Numbered from the stretch's first letter, positions 24,895 through 34,476 are shown. The stretch is 64,000 nt of DNA from Antonospora locustae (GCA_007674295.1 CM017449.1:62001-126000), one strand, 5' to 3'. Translations and numbers: made by a program. Notes: generated from the letters alone by a model not told the origin.

Positions 24895-25371
24895 CTACCC
24901 GCGCAAGTCGGAATAAAACGGAAGGGAATCTCCGTCTTCGTCTCCAGGCAGAGAAAGTCTGTTGAAAGAGTTTAGCATATCCTGAAGAACAATAAAGAAT
25001 ACGTTACGCTGAGAATCACCAAAGCTCAGGTATAGCGAGTGTACAAACGTACCGTGTACAAAATCAATTGTGTGATCTTCGCCAATCGCTGCAATTTCCC
25101 GAAGCGGAATGCAGAACGAACGGAAACTATTTTCCAAATCGGACACCTTGTAGATCAAGCGGTACTGTGTGACGAAAATGTATCCGCTTGCTGATTTGTA
25201 GATCTCAGTCTCTACTGGAACGCCGTTTCCCATGCGCAAGTAGAATTGTGTCTCGCTATTGAAGTAAAAGATTTCTTCATCGTCCGAAAGCTGAAACGGG
25301 ACGCTGTTTTCGGTAAAGAGCGTGTTGTTGAAGTAGACACAGCCCATCAAAGATTGTTTACACCGGGGCAT
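24895..25371 (-). CDS. GRAM/PH-like domain protein (WBP2-like)
   Basis: A 158-residue protein from ATG 25371. An ATG at 25347, 17 bases after a CCCC run, is an equally good start; the frame further upstream has no ATG. The centre (YKSASGYIFVTQYRLIYKV, then SFCIPLREIAAIGE) matches the GRAM/PH-type pattern in which a strand, a T-x-Y-R-L-I strand and an I-P-L turn follow each other. GRAM domains bind membranes or phosphoinositides, and WBP2-type proteins are the simplest of this kind. No membrane segment is visible. The exact partner and role are unknown. Confidence 0.55.
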   Translation of the reverse strand: MPRCKQSLMGCVYFNNTLFTENSVPFQLSDDEEIFYFNSETQFYLRMGNGVPVETEIYKSASGYIFVTQYRLIYKVSDLENSFRSFCIPLREIAAIGEDHTIDFVHGTFVHSLYLSFGDSQRNVFFIVLQDMLNSFNRLSLPGDEDGDSLPFYSDLRG

Positions 25372-25492
25372 ATGCAGCAGAAAGATTAACCCCTTGTTGG
25401 TGCGTTGCAGAAAGTCCTTGCTTGTCTGCTTCAATACCAACGCACATTAATCGGCGGCCACACTTGGCCAGGCATTTTCTTCTAATTTTATG

Positions 25493-27130
25493 TCAGAATT
25501 CGAGAAAGTATTTGAGACTTCCCAGAAACTTCTCGTATGTCTCCGAGTTGTCGAAGATCATCTCGAAGACGCTACTCTTAAGCACAAGCTTGACGTAGTT
25601 CCGGAGCGTAGCCGGGTCTCCGCTCTCCGTAGAGAAGTCGGTTATTTGTGTCATGTTTAATTCTCCAAAGGACGCACCGCTGTGCTCGTTATGCACAGTC
25701 AGATGGATTCCCTGCCACTTCACAAGCCTACGCTTCCAGAGCTGCGTGGTCGCCCCGCCTTCGCCCCGGACATTTACAAAACCTCGAAACCACACGTACG
25801 GAGACACCTTCCGGACCTTCAGCCAATCAAGGAGCGTATCGATGCATCTCGGCTCGGGCGCCTCCACGTGCTCCAGCTCGTCTTCTGCAATGTAGGACAG
25901 AAAGAGATCCGCACTGCTTGTCGTTGCTTTGCTGCCAATGAACATTCTCCTGAGCATCTGGAGCAGAGTGCTGTGGTATGTGCTGTAGACGATGCCGCAC
26001 TCCATCTTCACCACTGCGTTGTGGCATCTTCCAAGAATTCCCGGATTCAGAGCGACACGAAATCCACCAATCCGCTTGTTTTTTACAGACGAAATGCCAA
26101 GAATCCCGCCAAAACCTCCTCGAACGCTCTGCCTAACACAAATATCAACGGAAATTTCGTTTGTGTCTCTAAAAATTGGAACGGTAACGATTTCCCTGAG
26201 CTCGACACACGCACTTGCCTCGTGGCTACTTGTCGTTGCGAGCCATGATGAGCACCTCACCACAAGAAAAATGCTTTCGACACCTGGATTTGCACACTCA
26301 AGTCCCAAAATTCTGTCAAATATCACGTAGAGCCTTCCCGGGTAGCGCTTGATGCACACTTCTTCTATTGGAAGGTCCCCCACACATTTTGTTCTCAGGT
26401 TGCTTGTGCAGAATCTGTATGCGCCACTTACATCTCCAAGACCCGTCTTTGCTCTTTTTTTTAGAAACCGGAGCGGCACGAATCCAGTCATTGTGTCATC
26501 TACACTTGCAGCATCACCAGCTGCGCTCTCGCAAACGTTGAGTTTGTAAAAATCAATTGCAGGCTTTTTGTCTGCAAATGACAGCTCTTGCGACGAGCTG
26601 CTGTCAACCGTCTTTTTCGCCTTCTTCACAGTTTCGAAGAACCGTGAAGTGGAGTACTTGCTCTGATACTTCCGCATGTAACCTCTCAGTAGACACCTTG
26701 TGTGTGGGTTGGTGCAGATCGCATACGCCAGGACACCTTCGAAATTCCGTGCAACTTTCACTTTTTTCACCACCAGAATTTCCATCGCCTCGTAGTTGCC
26801 CAGAAGCGCGCAGTAATGAAGCAGCGTGTTTCCCTTTGAGTCTTCATGCTCTAGCACAGACAGAGACGCCCGCTTCAGCACAGCAACAAGCGCATCTTTG
26901 TAATGCTCGGCCTGTGCACTACATTCCGGGTCTTCGTCTCTCTGGTACAGCGCATCCGCGCGAGACACTAGGTACTGCGGAACGTTCAGGTTGCTCACAC
27001 GTCCAAGCTTTCGTACAACAAGCTCCTCCTTGAGCAGCGTGCTCAGAAATGCGTCAATGTTGCTTCTCTCCGCCTCCAACCGCTCCTCTATTTTCAACAC
27101 ATTCTCCTCGAATATATCGTAGAAATTCAT
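25493..27130 (-). CDS. Ankyrin, C2-like and PH domain protein, anillin-like
   Basis: A 545-residue protein. Residues 1-40 are a charged helix. Residues 99-128 hold one good ankyrin repeat (GNTLLHYCALLGNYEAMEIL). The middle (about 240-360) is rich in beta strands and reads like a C2-type domain (GRLYVIFDRILGLE onward). The C-terminal 115 residues look like a PH domain, with the WKRRLVKWQGIHLTV strand pair. C2 followed by PH at the C-terminus is the layout of the anillin/Bud4 homology region, which organises septins and the cytokinetic ring. That assignment is inference from layout, not a clear family match. The ATG at 27130 has no CCC run. Confidence 0.5.
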   Translation of the reverse strand: MNFYDIFEENVLKIEERLEAERSNIDAFLSTLLKEELVVRKLGRVSNLNVPQYLVSRADALYQRDEDPECSAQAEHYKDALVAVLKRASLSVLEHEDSKGNTLLHYCALLGNYEAMEILVVKKVKVARNFEGVLAYAICTNPHTRCLLRGYMRKYQSKYSTSRFFETVKKAKKTVDSSSSQELSFADKKPAIDFYKLNVCESAAGDAASVDDTMTGFVPLRFLKKRAKTGLGDVSGAYRFCTSNLRTKCVGDLPIEEVCIKRYPGRLYVIFDRILGLECANPGVESIFLVVRCSSWLATTSSHEASACVELREIVTVPIFRDTNEISVDICVRQSVRGGFGGILGISSVKNKRIGGFRVALNPGILGRCHNAVVKMECGIVYSTYHSTLLQMLRRMFIGSKATTSSADLFLSYIAEDELEHVEAPEPRCIDTLLDWLKVRKVSPYVWFRGFVNVRGEGGATTQLWKRRLVKWQGIHLTVHNEHSGASFGELNMTQITDFSTESGDPATLRNYVKLVLKSSVFEMIFDNSETYEKFLGSLKYFLEF

Positions 27131-27248
27131 GTTTTGTTTTTTTTTTGTTTCTATTTAAAGCGAGAAATGTGACACACAGGCATCACTAAACAAATGAAGC
27201 TTTATTCTGGCAGTCGAACGCAGTGCTTTCGATGTCAAAGAAGGAGTT

Positions 27249-27899
27249 TCAGAGTCCGAGACGCGGTGCACTGCCACATGCAGACAAGGAGTCGCCATGC
27301 GCATGCTCATGCAGAAACACAACGCCCGTGTCGTTGATCACAAAACACCACGACGGTTTGTCGCCTGTAACAGAAATCAGTGTCTCGCAGACACGCCTGC
27401 CGGGTGTCCTCCTTACGAGAATCCTTGTATTGACCAAGTAGGACCACGAAAGACCGAGGCTCCACTCGCCTGCGCCCACTTTTCTGCTTGGCTGCCATGA
27501 GTTGAGAATCAGCACACGGATTCCGCGTGCGTGCACGAGATTCTTGAGAACTCGCACGATTTCAACGAGCATCTCGTAGAGCTCCTTGCGCCTCTCCTCC
27601 GTCTGAAGCAGGTGATCCAGCGAGTCAACAACTACAAGCTCTACCGCCTCGTCCGCAACGCATTCGCTTAGTTTGTGTCTCACAAGAAACCACAAGTCCC
27701 GTGTCGAGTGGGGCTCTGCGACGAGAAGCTTCTTGTCGCAAGCACTTGCATGCATACGCATTTGCAGATACCGCCTGATCGGAAAGGACACAGACGAAAT
27801 GTAGAGCGTGTTGTGCATGCAGCTCTCGTAGAGCGCAAGATTTGTCCTTCCGCTTCCCTTCCTCCCGCACAACTCGCTAATTCCCCTCAAATTCATCAT
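27249..27899 (-). CDS. RecA/RAD51-like protein with altered Walker A
   Basis: A 216-residue protein beginning directly in a RecA core (ISELCGRKGSGRTNLAL), without the N-terminal helix-hairpin-helix domain of Rad51. Walker A is present at residues 12-19, but the invariant Lys is Arg (G-x4-G-R-T). Walker B is the hydrophobic strand ending VVVDS. The size and layout resemble short Rad51 paralogs such as XRCC3-type or RadB-type proteins, which assist recombination rather than exchange strands. The start ATG at 27899 overlaps the stop of the AP endonuclease gene as ATGA, so the two are very tightly linked. Another in-frame ATG follows directly at 27896. Confidence 0.6.
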   Translation of the reverse strand: MMNLRGISELCGRKGSGRTNLALYESCMHNTLYISSVSFPIRRYLQMRMHASACDKKLLVAEPHSTRDLWFLVRHKLSECVADEAVELVVVDSLDHLLQTEERRKELYEMLVEIVRVLKNLVHARGIRVLILNSWQPSRKVGAGEWSLGLSWSYLVNTRILVRRTPGRRVCETLISVTGDKPSWCFVINDTGVVFLHEHAHGDSLSACGSAPRLGL

Positions 27900-28900
27900 G
27901 GATTCCTCAGTCCCCGTTTTGAGTCGCACTCAGCACCTTCTCTCAAAAATGCGAAGATGCCGTCCCTTCTGGAGACAACATCACGTCGCTCTTCAACGCC
28001 AAGCTCCACGTCCACATACATCGGGCAGTGGTCGCTTCCCATGACTTCCGACATTATTTGAGACCCGACAACTTTCACATCTCCCGGCACCAGCACGAGG
28101 TCGATTCTCGTGCCAAGATTGCGCGGACGCAGCCCAAGCATCGTGTTCCAGCACGTGTAGAGCCGTGACCCTCCGTTGCAGACTCGAAACCCATCTACAT
28201 GCGTGCCCCTGGCCAGAAAGTCCCGCAACCAGCGCCTCTGTGGCGCCTCGAACAGAAAGCTTTCCAGATCTTCCACGTCAAAGAACTCAAAAGGAAGCGT
28301 CGTGGGACACGGAAACGGCCTTTCGTTCCGCCGGGGCGGCTTGCCGTGAAAACGGTATCCCGCAATCTTCGTCCGCTCATTTTCAAACTGGTAGTGGTCG
28401 CGTATCTCGTAGACTGTGTTGAAGTCCCCGCAGATCACCAGCCGCTCTTTTCCGTGCACGTAGTCTCCAACGCTTCTGTAGAACTCCATGGCACGCGTCT
28501 TCTTTGCCTCGTAGTCGTCTCCCCCGCGGCTGCACTCACCGACGTACGGGAAGTACAGATTCAGCACAGAAAACGAACCGTGGCGCGTCTCCAGCGCCCT
28601 TCCGTGGCCCCGCTCCAAAACCTCGTCACAGCTGTCGCAGCGCAGCCAGCGTCTTACAAATGTCGCCACGCCACAGTAACTCTTTCTGTGCGTGCAATGC
28701 GCGCAGAACATCGCATAATCTCTGAGCTGCCCGAACTCGGCGAGGGTGGCTTCTGTACCCTTTGTCTCCTGCACGCAAAGCACATCTGCCCCGATTCTTG
28801 TAAGCAGAAAGTCGTTGAACGACAGACGGTAGTTCGTCGCCACGTACTTTGAGAAAGAGCGCAAGCCATTCACGTTGAACGTTGCTACTCGGATCGCCAT
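27896..28900 (-). CDS. APN2: AP endonuclease of the Apn2/ExoIII family
   Basis: A 334-residue member of the endonuclease/exonuclease/phosphatase fold. Visible catalytic elements are FNVNGLR (8-14), VQETKG with the metal-binding Glu45, CGDFN, the YTCWNT segment followed by NLGTRIDLVL that is typical of Apn2, and GSDHCP (288-293). It cleaves DNA 5' to abasic sites in base excision repair. It is shorter than yeast Apn2 and lacks the C-terminal GRF zinc finger. The ATG at 28900 is directly preceded by CCC in its own strand. Its stop codon overlaps the next gene's start, linking it to the RecA-like gene. Confidence 0.85.
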   Translation of the reverse strand: MAIRVATFNVNGLRSFSKYVATNYRLSFNDFLLTRIGADVLCVQETKGTEATLAEFGQLRDYAMFCAHCTHRKSYCGVATFVRRWLRCDSCDEVLERGHGRALETRHGSFSVLNLYFPYVGECSRGGDDYEAKKTRAMEFYRSVGDYVHGKERLVICGDFNTVYEIRDHYQFENERTKIAGYRFHGKPPRRNERPFPCPTTLPFEFFDVEDLESFLFEAPQRRWLRDFLARGTHVDGFRVCNGGSRLYTCWNTMLGLRPRNLGTRIDLVLVPGDVKVVGSQIMSEVMGSDHCPMYVDVELGVEERRDVVSRRDGIFAFLREGAECDSKRGLRNP

Positions 28901-28947
28901 GGGCGCTACATTTATTCAAACAAGCAGGGAGGTACGCTGTCGCACCG

Positions 28948-30411
28948 CTACTGCAGAAGCTCCTCCATCACACCAGCTGGGATTCCGCTGTCGCGATAGA
29001 ACTTCACAACAACAAGAGCATCCCCAACAGCCCTTCTCCGCGTCTTCTCGTCACCTGTCATTCTTTGTCGCAGTCCATCCCGAATGACTTCGCAGAGCAT
29101 CTCGGCGACAAGCGGCTCGACACCGTGCAACTCACGGACCAGCGCTTGTCCCACGTCACCATCTCGCTTGCATATTTTGACGATAGCAGCTTTTTTTGCC
29201 TGAAATACATTCTGCTCCGCACGTTTCACAAATTTCTCAGCAGCGCTCTCACAATTCCAGCGATGCGACTCGAAAAGCGGGTCTCTGCTCTTTAGTTGCT
29301 CTATATCTTGTCGGATTCTCTCCACAACGTCGGGCACTGCCTGCTTGTCGAGAACAACATCCTCTACCCTTCCCAGATTCAGGTTTTCCAGACGATCCTC
29401 CACGCTTCCTACGTTCTGCTCAAGAGCAGCAAGTTTTCTGCAGAAGAACGTGTCTATCGTCTCAGCCTGCTCCTCGATGTACCCCGCCTCGCGACACGCA
29501 TCCACATACTCAGCAACACTTGTCTCCAGAAGATGTTCGTTTCTCCTCAGAATTTCCATGCACATGCTCCTCTCCGCATCCTCAATCTCATGGTAACACG
29601 TCCCCATTTTATCAAAAAGTCTTCTTACAAGCCTCACCTGCGAAACGTTCATAGCACGGTAATCGGGGCCGCGGACGACGATGCCCTTCTCCTTGATAAA
29701 TGCAAGGCTGAGTGCAAAGCTGAGCATCTCCTCTGTTGTGTCGAAGCGCTCTGGAAAGGGGCTCGCGCCGAAGTTGAACTCGCGTGATACATACAGCGGC
29801 ACAAGCACTCTTGAAAGACAAAGCATCGGCCGTATATCGTACATTGCGTTAAATATCACAGACACCTGTGCCCTCTTTTTGTCAAGACGCTCCATTATCT
29901 TGCAGAAGATACTTCTGCTGGTGGCCCTTATAACGCCCTGCCAGGCCTCGATCTCGCTTTCTACTCTTTTCGAGAGTAGGACCAGCCGACTCTTGTATAC
30001 GCGGTCCACCACGTTGTAGAACTTGTTTTGTCTGAACTGCAACCTTCTCTCCTTCACAAACATCAGCTTCCCCATCATCTCGTAGAGGTCCCCGCTGCTC
30101 TCTGCAAGCGCACGGACGATTTCAAGAAGTAGCGATACCTGCTGCACAACCTCGTGGGCCTTAGAAAGCATTTGCTCGTTGCTCCGCAGCGCATCATCGC
30201 CGCCCGTGATGCGAAGCGCAATCTCCTTCACACGCGCAATGTTTGTCTCGAAGTTGTACTCCTTTATCAGCTTGCACCTGCTGATTATCGACAGGTACCT
30301 CTCGGAAACCGCCTCCAGAAGCGCCTTTCTGCGCTGCTCAAGCACCTCCGCAAGTGCCTGTGGCGTACTCGTTCTGAGTACCTCCCGGTCCTTGTCCGAA
30401 AAGCAAAGCAT
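28948..30411 (-). CDS. Large helical protein of unknown function
   Basis: A 487-residue, almost entirely helical and highly charged protein with no membrane segment or catalytic motif. The ATG at 30411 follows a CCC run two bases away, supporting expression and start. The composition (repeated Glu/Arg/Leu helices, for example 330-400) would fit a rod-like tethering subunit such as an exocyst or COG component, or a structural coiled-coil protein. I see no diagnostic sequence for any of them. Confidence 0.7.
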   Translation of the reverse strand: MLCFSDKDREVLRTSTPQALAEVLEQRRKALLEAVSERYLSIISRCKLIKEYNFETNIARVKEIALRITGGDDALRSNEQMLSKAHEVVQQVSLLLEIVRALAESSGDLYEMMGKLMFVKERRLQFRQNKFYNVVDRVYKSRLVLLSKRVESEIEAWQGVIRATSRSIFCKIMERLDKKRAQVSVIFNAMYDIRPMLCLSRVLVPLYVSREFNFGASPFPERFDTTEEMLSFALSLAFIKEKGIVVRGPDYRAMNVSQVRLVRRLFDKMGTCYHEIEDAERSMCMEILRRNEHLLETSVAEYVDACREAGYIEEQAETIDTFFCRKLAALEQNVGSVEDRLENLNLGRVEDVVLDKQAVPDVVERIRQDIEQLKSRDPLFESHRWNCESAAEKFVKRAEQNVFQAKKAAIVKICKRDGDVGQALVRELHGVEPLVAEMLCEVIRDGLRQRMTGDEKTRRRAVGDALVVVKFYRDSGIPAGVMEELLQ

Positions 30412-30458
30412 CAGGGCTGGGCAGCTTCGGAACGTTGCTGGCAGGCGAAGTCTTCTGC

Positions 30459-30911
30459 TCAGATCTGTCTGACCAGCATTGAAATCACAAAAGAGAAAAC
30501 TAAAATGATCTCGACAACCGTCACTGTCAGGAAGAAAAGAAGGAAGAAGCGTCGCTCCACAGCAAGCATCGGAAATGACATCTTGCAGACGACGCCCATT
30601 GCATCTCCGCTGAAGTAGGATGCCAGGCCATACACAAAGCAGGCCACAAAGTTCGATACTCCGCGCGCAAGTGTCATCTCCTTCTCAAGGCTCGTGATGA
30701 CGATGCAGCTTACGATGAATCCGAGCAGGAAGATCGTTGTTGAGAACGACGACGTGATGTACGACGCAACAAGGACGTTTCGCTTGCGTGCGTGCATCGT
30801 TGTGGACGTGATGATGACTGTGGACGCGTCTGCGGTTCCCCGTATCGAGAGCACGGCCACGATCGCCAGCCCGGCCATCGACACAATGTAGCTGAGCACG
30901 TTCTCGTTCAT
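30459..30911 (-). CDS. V-type ATPase proteolipid subunit
   Basis: A 150-residue membrane protein with four hydrophobic segments (about 8-28, 50-70, 86-106 and 120-146). The last segment carries a single buried Glu (VVEIILVFSFVIS), the position of the proton-carrying Glu in V-ATPase subunit c (Vma3-type). Together with the size and four-helix layout this identifies a rotor-ring proteolipid, although the sequence is very diverged and the Gly-rich packing of helix 1 is mostly lost. The ATG at 30911 follows CCCC three bases away; longer upstream sequence is open but has a poor start context. It shares a 65-bp promoter with the COPI beta gene. Confidence 0.6.
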   Translation of the reverse strand: MNENVLSYIVSMAGLAIVAVLSIRGTADASTVIITSTTMHARKRNVLVASYITSSFSTTIFLLGFIVSCIVITSLEKEMTLARGVSNFVACFVYGLASYFSGDAMGVVCKMSFPMLAVERRFFLLFFLTVTVVEIILVFSFVISMLVRQI

Positions 30912-30976
30912 TTTGGGGATCGCGCCCGTAAACAGAAGCTGCGAAAACCCCGCATTGGCACATACAAAACACCCCC
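30912..30976. promoter_or_regulatory. Divergent promoter, V-ATPase proteolipid / COPI beta
   Basis: A 65-bp spacer between two divergent ATGs. It has CCCCC at 30972-30976 touching the plus-strand ATG, and GGGG at 30915-30918 (CCCC in the minus strand) three bases from the minus-strand ATG. This is the microsporidian CCC-type start signal in both directions. Confidence 0.6.
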
Positions 30977-33400
30977 ATGGCAACGCTTTACATCGACGTG
31001 CCAACGCGGACGAAGCAGGAGATTCTCCGATGCGTCGAGAGCAGGGACGAGCAGAACATATGTACAGGCATTGAACAAGTGATTGTGCAGCAAATCGATG
31101 GAACAAGCTACGTGGACGTGACACACAGCATCGTGCGTGCAGTAAGCCTGAATGCCAAAAGCAAGGCGCTCAAAAAGCTTTTCTTCTACTTCATCGAGAC
31201 GTTTCCAAAGCTGGATGCAGACGGAAACCTTGTCCAGGAAGCACTCGTGTTCTGCAACTTTCTGCGGCAGCAGCTTGAGCATCCAAACGAGTTCGTACGC
31301 GGAAGGGCGATCGGGCTTCTTGCAAAACTGGACTCGCTTGAGATGGTGGAGCTTCTCTACAAGCCGCTGAAGGACAATCTCTACCACTTCAGCTCGTATG
31401 TGCGCAGAAACGTGTACGCTGCGCTCGGTGCAGTCTACACGCAGTACCGCTTCGAGGAGATTCCGCATCTCCTCTACGAGTGCTTTTCCAACGAGACAGA
31501 CACGCCGAGTCAGCTGCAGCTGTTTTCCACTCTCCACACAATCAACACAGACCTTGCCGAGCGATACTTGCGGAACTGCGACGTCCAGGAGATGTCCCCC
31601 GAACTGCTGCAGCACGTCCTGTTCTTCTTCAGGGACGACGACTTTTCGCGACACTGCGTCCTGCTTAGCGACCGTGCAGTCAGATTCCAGGCAGCAATGA
31701 ACCTTGTTGAGAGCTTTGCAGTGTCTGCTCCACAGAGAGACGTTTCCGACAACGCTGCACTTAGAAACAACATTGACACGATTCTCGAGATCATCAAGGA
31801 CGATGAGCTCGCGGGGCTGCGTCGCCCCGCCCTGCAGCTTTTCCGCGAAATATACCAGAGGGGCGTCTTTAGCTTCAAGGACTACGCAGTAGAGATTCTT
31901 GGGCTCTGCGACGAGAGCGACTGCGAGCTCTCGAGAGACGTCTTTAGCTTTGCTTTTGAGGTTTCAGAGCCACATGAGTTCATTCAGGTCTCTGACCTGC
32001 TTCTGGGCGTCTTCAGAAGAACCGTCTCTCTCAACGAGAGGAAGCTGCAGTACAAGACAATGCTCCTGATATCGATGGCAGATCTCGTTGAGATGTACGG
32101 AATGTACGAGGACGCGATGCTTGACGAGACTGTCCCCTGCCTTGCGGACAGCAGCCCCGAGCTGCAGTTTGCTGCGTTCCAGTTTTTGTCTGCAGTCTCA
32201 AGACTCGCAAGAGAGCGTGTGGTCCACATCGTGCTTCGGAGCCTTAGACAAATCAAGTTTGGGAAGATCTTCCGCTATGCACTGAACATTCTGCGGCGGA
32301 GCGCGGGCCCTGCATACGTGTGTGAGCTCGTGGCAGAGCTGGAGATGCTTGCTGCAGACACAGCGCTCTCTTACAGAGTGGAGTCGTCTAATATCATGTA
32401 CATGGCAATTGTCCTCACTGAGGTTGTCCTTGAAAACAAAGACGCCGTCGGACACAGCGTCGTTGAGCGTGCGGTTGCGCTGCTGCTGGCGCTGAGTACG
32501 CACGACATCGACCTGTGTACGAAGTCTACAGTCAATTCGTGCATCAGGCTGTTGATTGGTGGAGAGCCGATCCGCGCTGCTAGCGACGATACCATACTGT
32601 GCGGTGACAACGTCCTAAGTCCACTTGTGTTCAGCCTGATTCCGGTGAAAAAAGCGGCTGCATTTCCGATTTCCGCAAAGCGCGAGGACAGGGTGGACGT
32701 CGTGCAGCTGACGTCGCTGTCGGACCCTCTGTACTGCGAGGCAAACGTGCAGATAATGAATAGTGAGGTTCTTGTCGACGTCCTGTGCATCAACCAGACT
32801 GAGTTCGACCTGCACAACGTCCTGTTTGACTTTACGTTTTCCAGCAACCTTGCAATCAAGACGCTGATCTCGCCGTTTCAGATGTCGCCACACGCTGCGC
32901 GCGAGCAGCAGTTTGTCTTCAGAATCAGTGAGGCGATGAACAGCTTTGTGCTGGGCCGTGTTACGTTCAGCTACCCCGACGAGCGCAAGCGATTCAACGC
33001 AACCGAGATGCACACGAACCTGGGCGAAATCAAGTTAAGTGTACTGGACTTTCTGAGGCCGCAGAGGATGAGTGCCGAGCATTTTCGCCGAGAATGGCCG
33101 AAGCTTGAGTGGGAGAACGTTTACTCGCTGAAGTTCCACGTCCGGGAGAGCTCGGCGGACATCGCACGCATAGCGGCGCAGAAGATGAACAGTTTTGTTG
33201 TCAATGTGGAGACCGGCGACGACTTCCACATTGTGAACGTGAGCTGCGTCACAGAACAGGGCACAGTCATCCTGGGAAATGTCTGTGTGAGAAAGGCCGA
33301 AGCAGTCCACTTCGAGGCGCGCATTCGAAGCAGAAGCGAGGATATTGTCAAGTCGCTCAGCGCAGTGCTTGGCGAGACACTTCGAGGTCTCAAGGACTGA
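30977..33400 (+). CDS. SEC26: Coatomer subunit beta (COPI)
   Basis: An 807-residue protein, shorter than the usual 950 or so. The N-terminal helical-repeat half contains the beta-COP signatures LRQQLEHPNEFVRGRAIG (97-114) and SYVRRNVYAALGAVYTQYR (140 onward). The C-terminal part, from about 600, is the beta-sandwich appendage region, ending with ILGNVCV and a basic segment. COPI coats vesicles moving from the Golgi back to the ER. The ATG at 30977 is directly preceded by CCCCC. The length loss is spread over the protein, as is usual in microsporidia. Confidence 0.88.
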   Translation: MATLYIDVPTRTKQEILRCVESRDEQNICTGIEQVIVQQIDGTSYVDVTHSIVRAVSLNAKSKALKKLFFYFIETFPKLDADGNLVQEALVFCNFLRQQLEHPNEFVRGRAIGLLAKLDSLEMVELLYKPLKDNLYHFSSYVRRNVYAALGAVYTQYRFEEIPHLLYECFSNETDTPSQLQLFSTLHTINTDLAERYLRNCDVQEMSPELLQHVLFFFRDDDFSRHCVLLSDRAVRFQAAMNLVESFAVSAPQRDVSDNAALRNNIDTILEIIKDDELAGLRRPALQLFREIYQRGVFSFKDYAVEILGLCDESDCELSRDVFSFAFEVSEPHEFIQVSDLLLGVFRRTVSLNERKLQYKTMLLISMADLVEMYGMYEDAMLDETVPCLADSSPELQFAAFQFLSAVSRLARERVVHIVLRSLRQIKFGKIFRYALNILRRSAGPAYVCELVAELEMLAADTALSYRVESSNIMYMAIVLTEVVLENKDAVGHSVVERAVALLLALSTHDIDLCTKSTVNSCIRLLIGGEPIRAASDDTILCGDNVLSPLVFSLIPVKKAAAFPISAKREDRVDVVQLTSLSDPLYCEANVQIMNSEVLVDVLCINQTEFDLHNVLFDFTFSSNLAIKTLISPFQMSPHAAREQQFVFRISEAMNSFVLGRVTFSYPDERKRFNATEMHTNLGEIKLSVLDFLRPQRMSAEHFRREWPKLEWENVYSLKFHVRESSADIARIAAQKMNSFVVNVETGDDFHIVNVSCVTEQGTVILGNVCVRKAEAVHFEARIRSRSEDIVKSLSAVLGETLRGLKD

Positions 33401-33438
33401 GCCGCAGGCTTCGGGTGCTCCAAAATTTTTACCCTCGA

Positions 33439-34431
33439 ATGACCACAACTGCAAGACTTAACGAGGTTGCGACCTTCTCGGGGCACAAGGACGCGGTCAT
33501 GGCGCTTGGGACGTGCGAGACGCCGGATGCAAAGTTGTTGTTTTCTGCATCCCGCGACAGGCGCGTGCTTGGCTGGTCCCTCGGCGAGGGCGCGATGTTT
33601 GGCAGAATCGTGAAGGAGTTTACAAAGCACGGACACAGCGTCAACGATGTGGCGGTTGCAAGGTCGGGCAGCTTCGTTGTCTCTGCGGGTTGCGATGGGC
33701 TTGGGCGCATCATCGACGTCCAGAGCGGCGAGAGAACGCTGCTGCGGGGACACGAGTCCGATCTCACCTGCGCTGCAATAAACTGCCAGGAAAACAAGAT
33801 TGTGACGGGGTCCGTGGACAAGACACTCAGGCTCTGGAACATGTGCGGCGAGCTTCAGCATACATTTGACGCTGCGATTGAGTGTGCGCACGAGGACTGG
33901 GTGATGTGTGCTGAGTTTCGGCCGCTCGACGAGAACGAGGTAGTCAGCGGCTCTGTGGACGGGACGGTGAAGGTCTGGGACATTGACGCAAGGGTGGTGA
34001 AGAGCACGTTCTTTGACGGGTGCCTGATACAGAGCTGCGCAGAAGGCAGTGAGTACAGGACGAGACCCGTTGCAGATGGGTCTTTTGCTGTCCGTGCGCT
34101 TGCGCTCAGCGCAGACGGAAGCTGCTGCGCGTACGGCGGCAGCAACTGCAAGACATACATTCTGAATCTTGCTGAGAGCGAGGCCATTGCGGCGTTTGAG
34201 ACAGACACGCCGGTCTCTGCGCTGGCATTTGGACTTACAGATGTGATTCTTGCGTGCGGCACACAAGACAAGATCTACATCTGGGACGTTGTGAGCAACT
34301 GTCTTCTTGCAGTTGCAGACCTCTCAGCGCACGGCAAACGTGTCAGATGCAGGTCCCTCGTGTGGACAACAAGCAACCTGATTGCCGGCCTCGGAAACGG
34401 CAAGATCCTCGTCTTCGAGTTCGTTCGCTAA
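33439..34431 (+). CDS. RACK1: RACK1/Asc1-like WD40 protein
   Basis: A 330-residue seven-blade beta-propeller starting with GHKDAV near residue 15. WD/GH repeats are visible throughout, for example SASRDRRVLGWSL, SVDKTLRLWNM, SGSVDGTVKVWDI and CGTQDKIYIWDV. Length, repeat order and the SASRDR start match RACK1 (317 residues in animals), the 40S ribosome-bound scaffold. The ATG at 33439 lies a few bases after ACCC (33431-33434), 38 bases past the COPI beta stop. An upstream open extension overlaps the COPI beta gene in another frame and is ignored. Another small WD40 protein is the main alternative. Confidence 0.8.
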   Translation: MTTTARLNEVATFSGHKDAVMALGTCETPDAKLLFSASRDRRVLGWSLGEGAMFGRIVKEFTKHGHSVNDVAVARSGSFVVSAGCDGLGRIIDVQSGERTLLRGHESDLTCAAINCQENKIVTGSVDKTLRLWNMCGELQHTFDAAIECAHEDWVMCAEFRPLDENEVVSGSVDGTVKVWDIDARVVKSTFFDGCLIQSCAEGSEYRTRPVADGSFAVRALALSADGSCCAYGGSNCKTYILNLAESEAIAAFETDTPVSALAFGLTDVILACGTQDKIYIWDVVSNCLLAVADLSAHGKRVRCRSLVWTTSNLIAGLGNGKILVFEFVR

Positions 34432-34476
34432 TGTGCCCTGTGGCCGACAGGCTTGTTTGCGAATTTTCAAGCCCCA

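Noticed and set aside
33109..33438. N-terminal extension of the RACK1-like protein
   Set aside because: It overlaps the COPI beta coding region in another frame; RACK1 length and the CCC run both support the ATG at 33439.
33121..34266. Minus-strand 381-codon frame
   Set aside because: Antisense of the RACK1-like gene and the COPI beta end; Cys/His/Arg-rich, no motifs.
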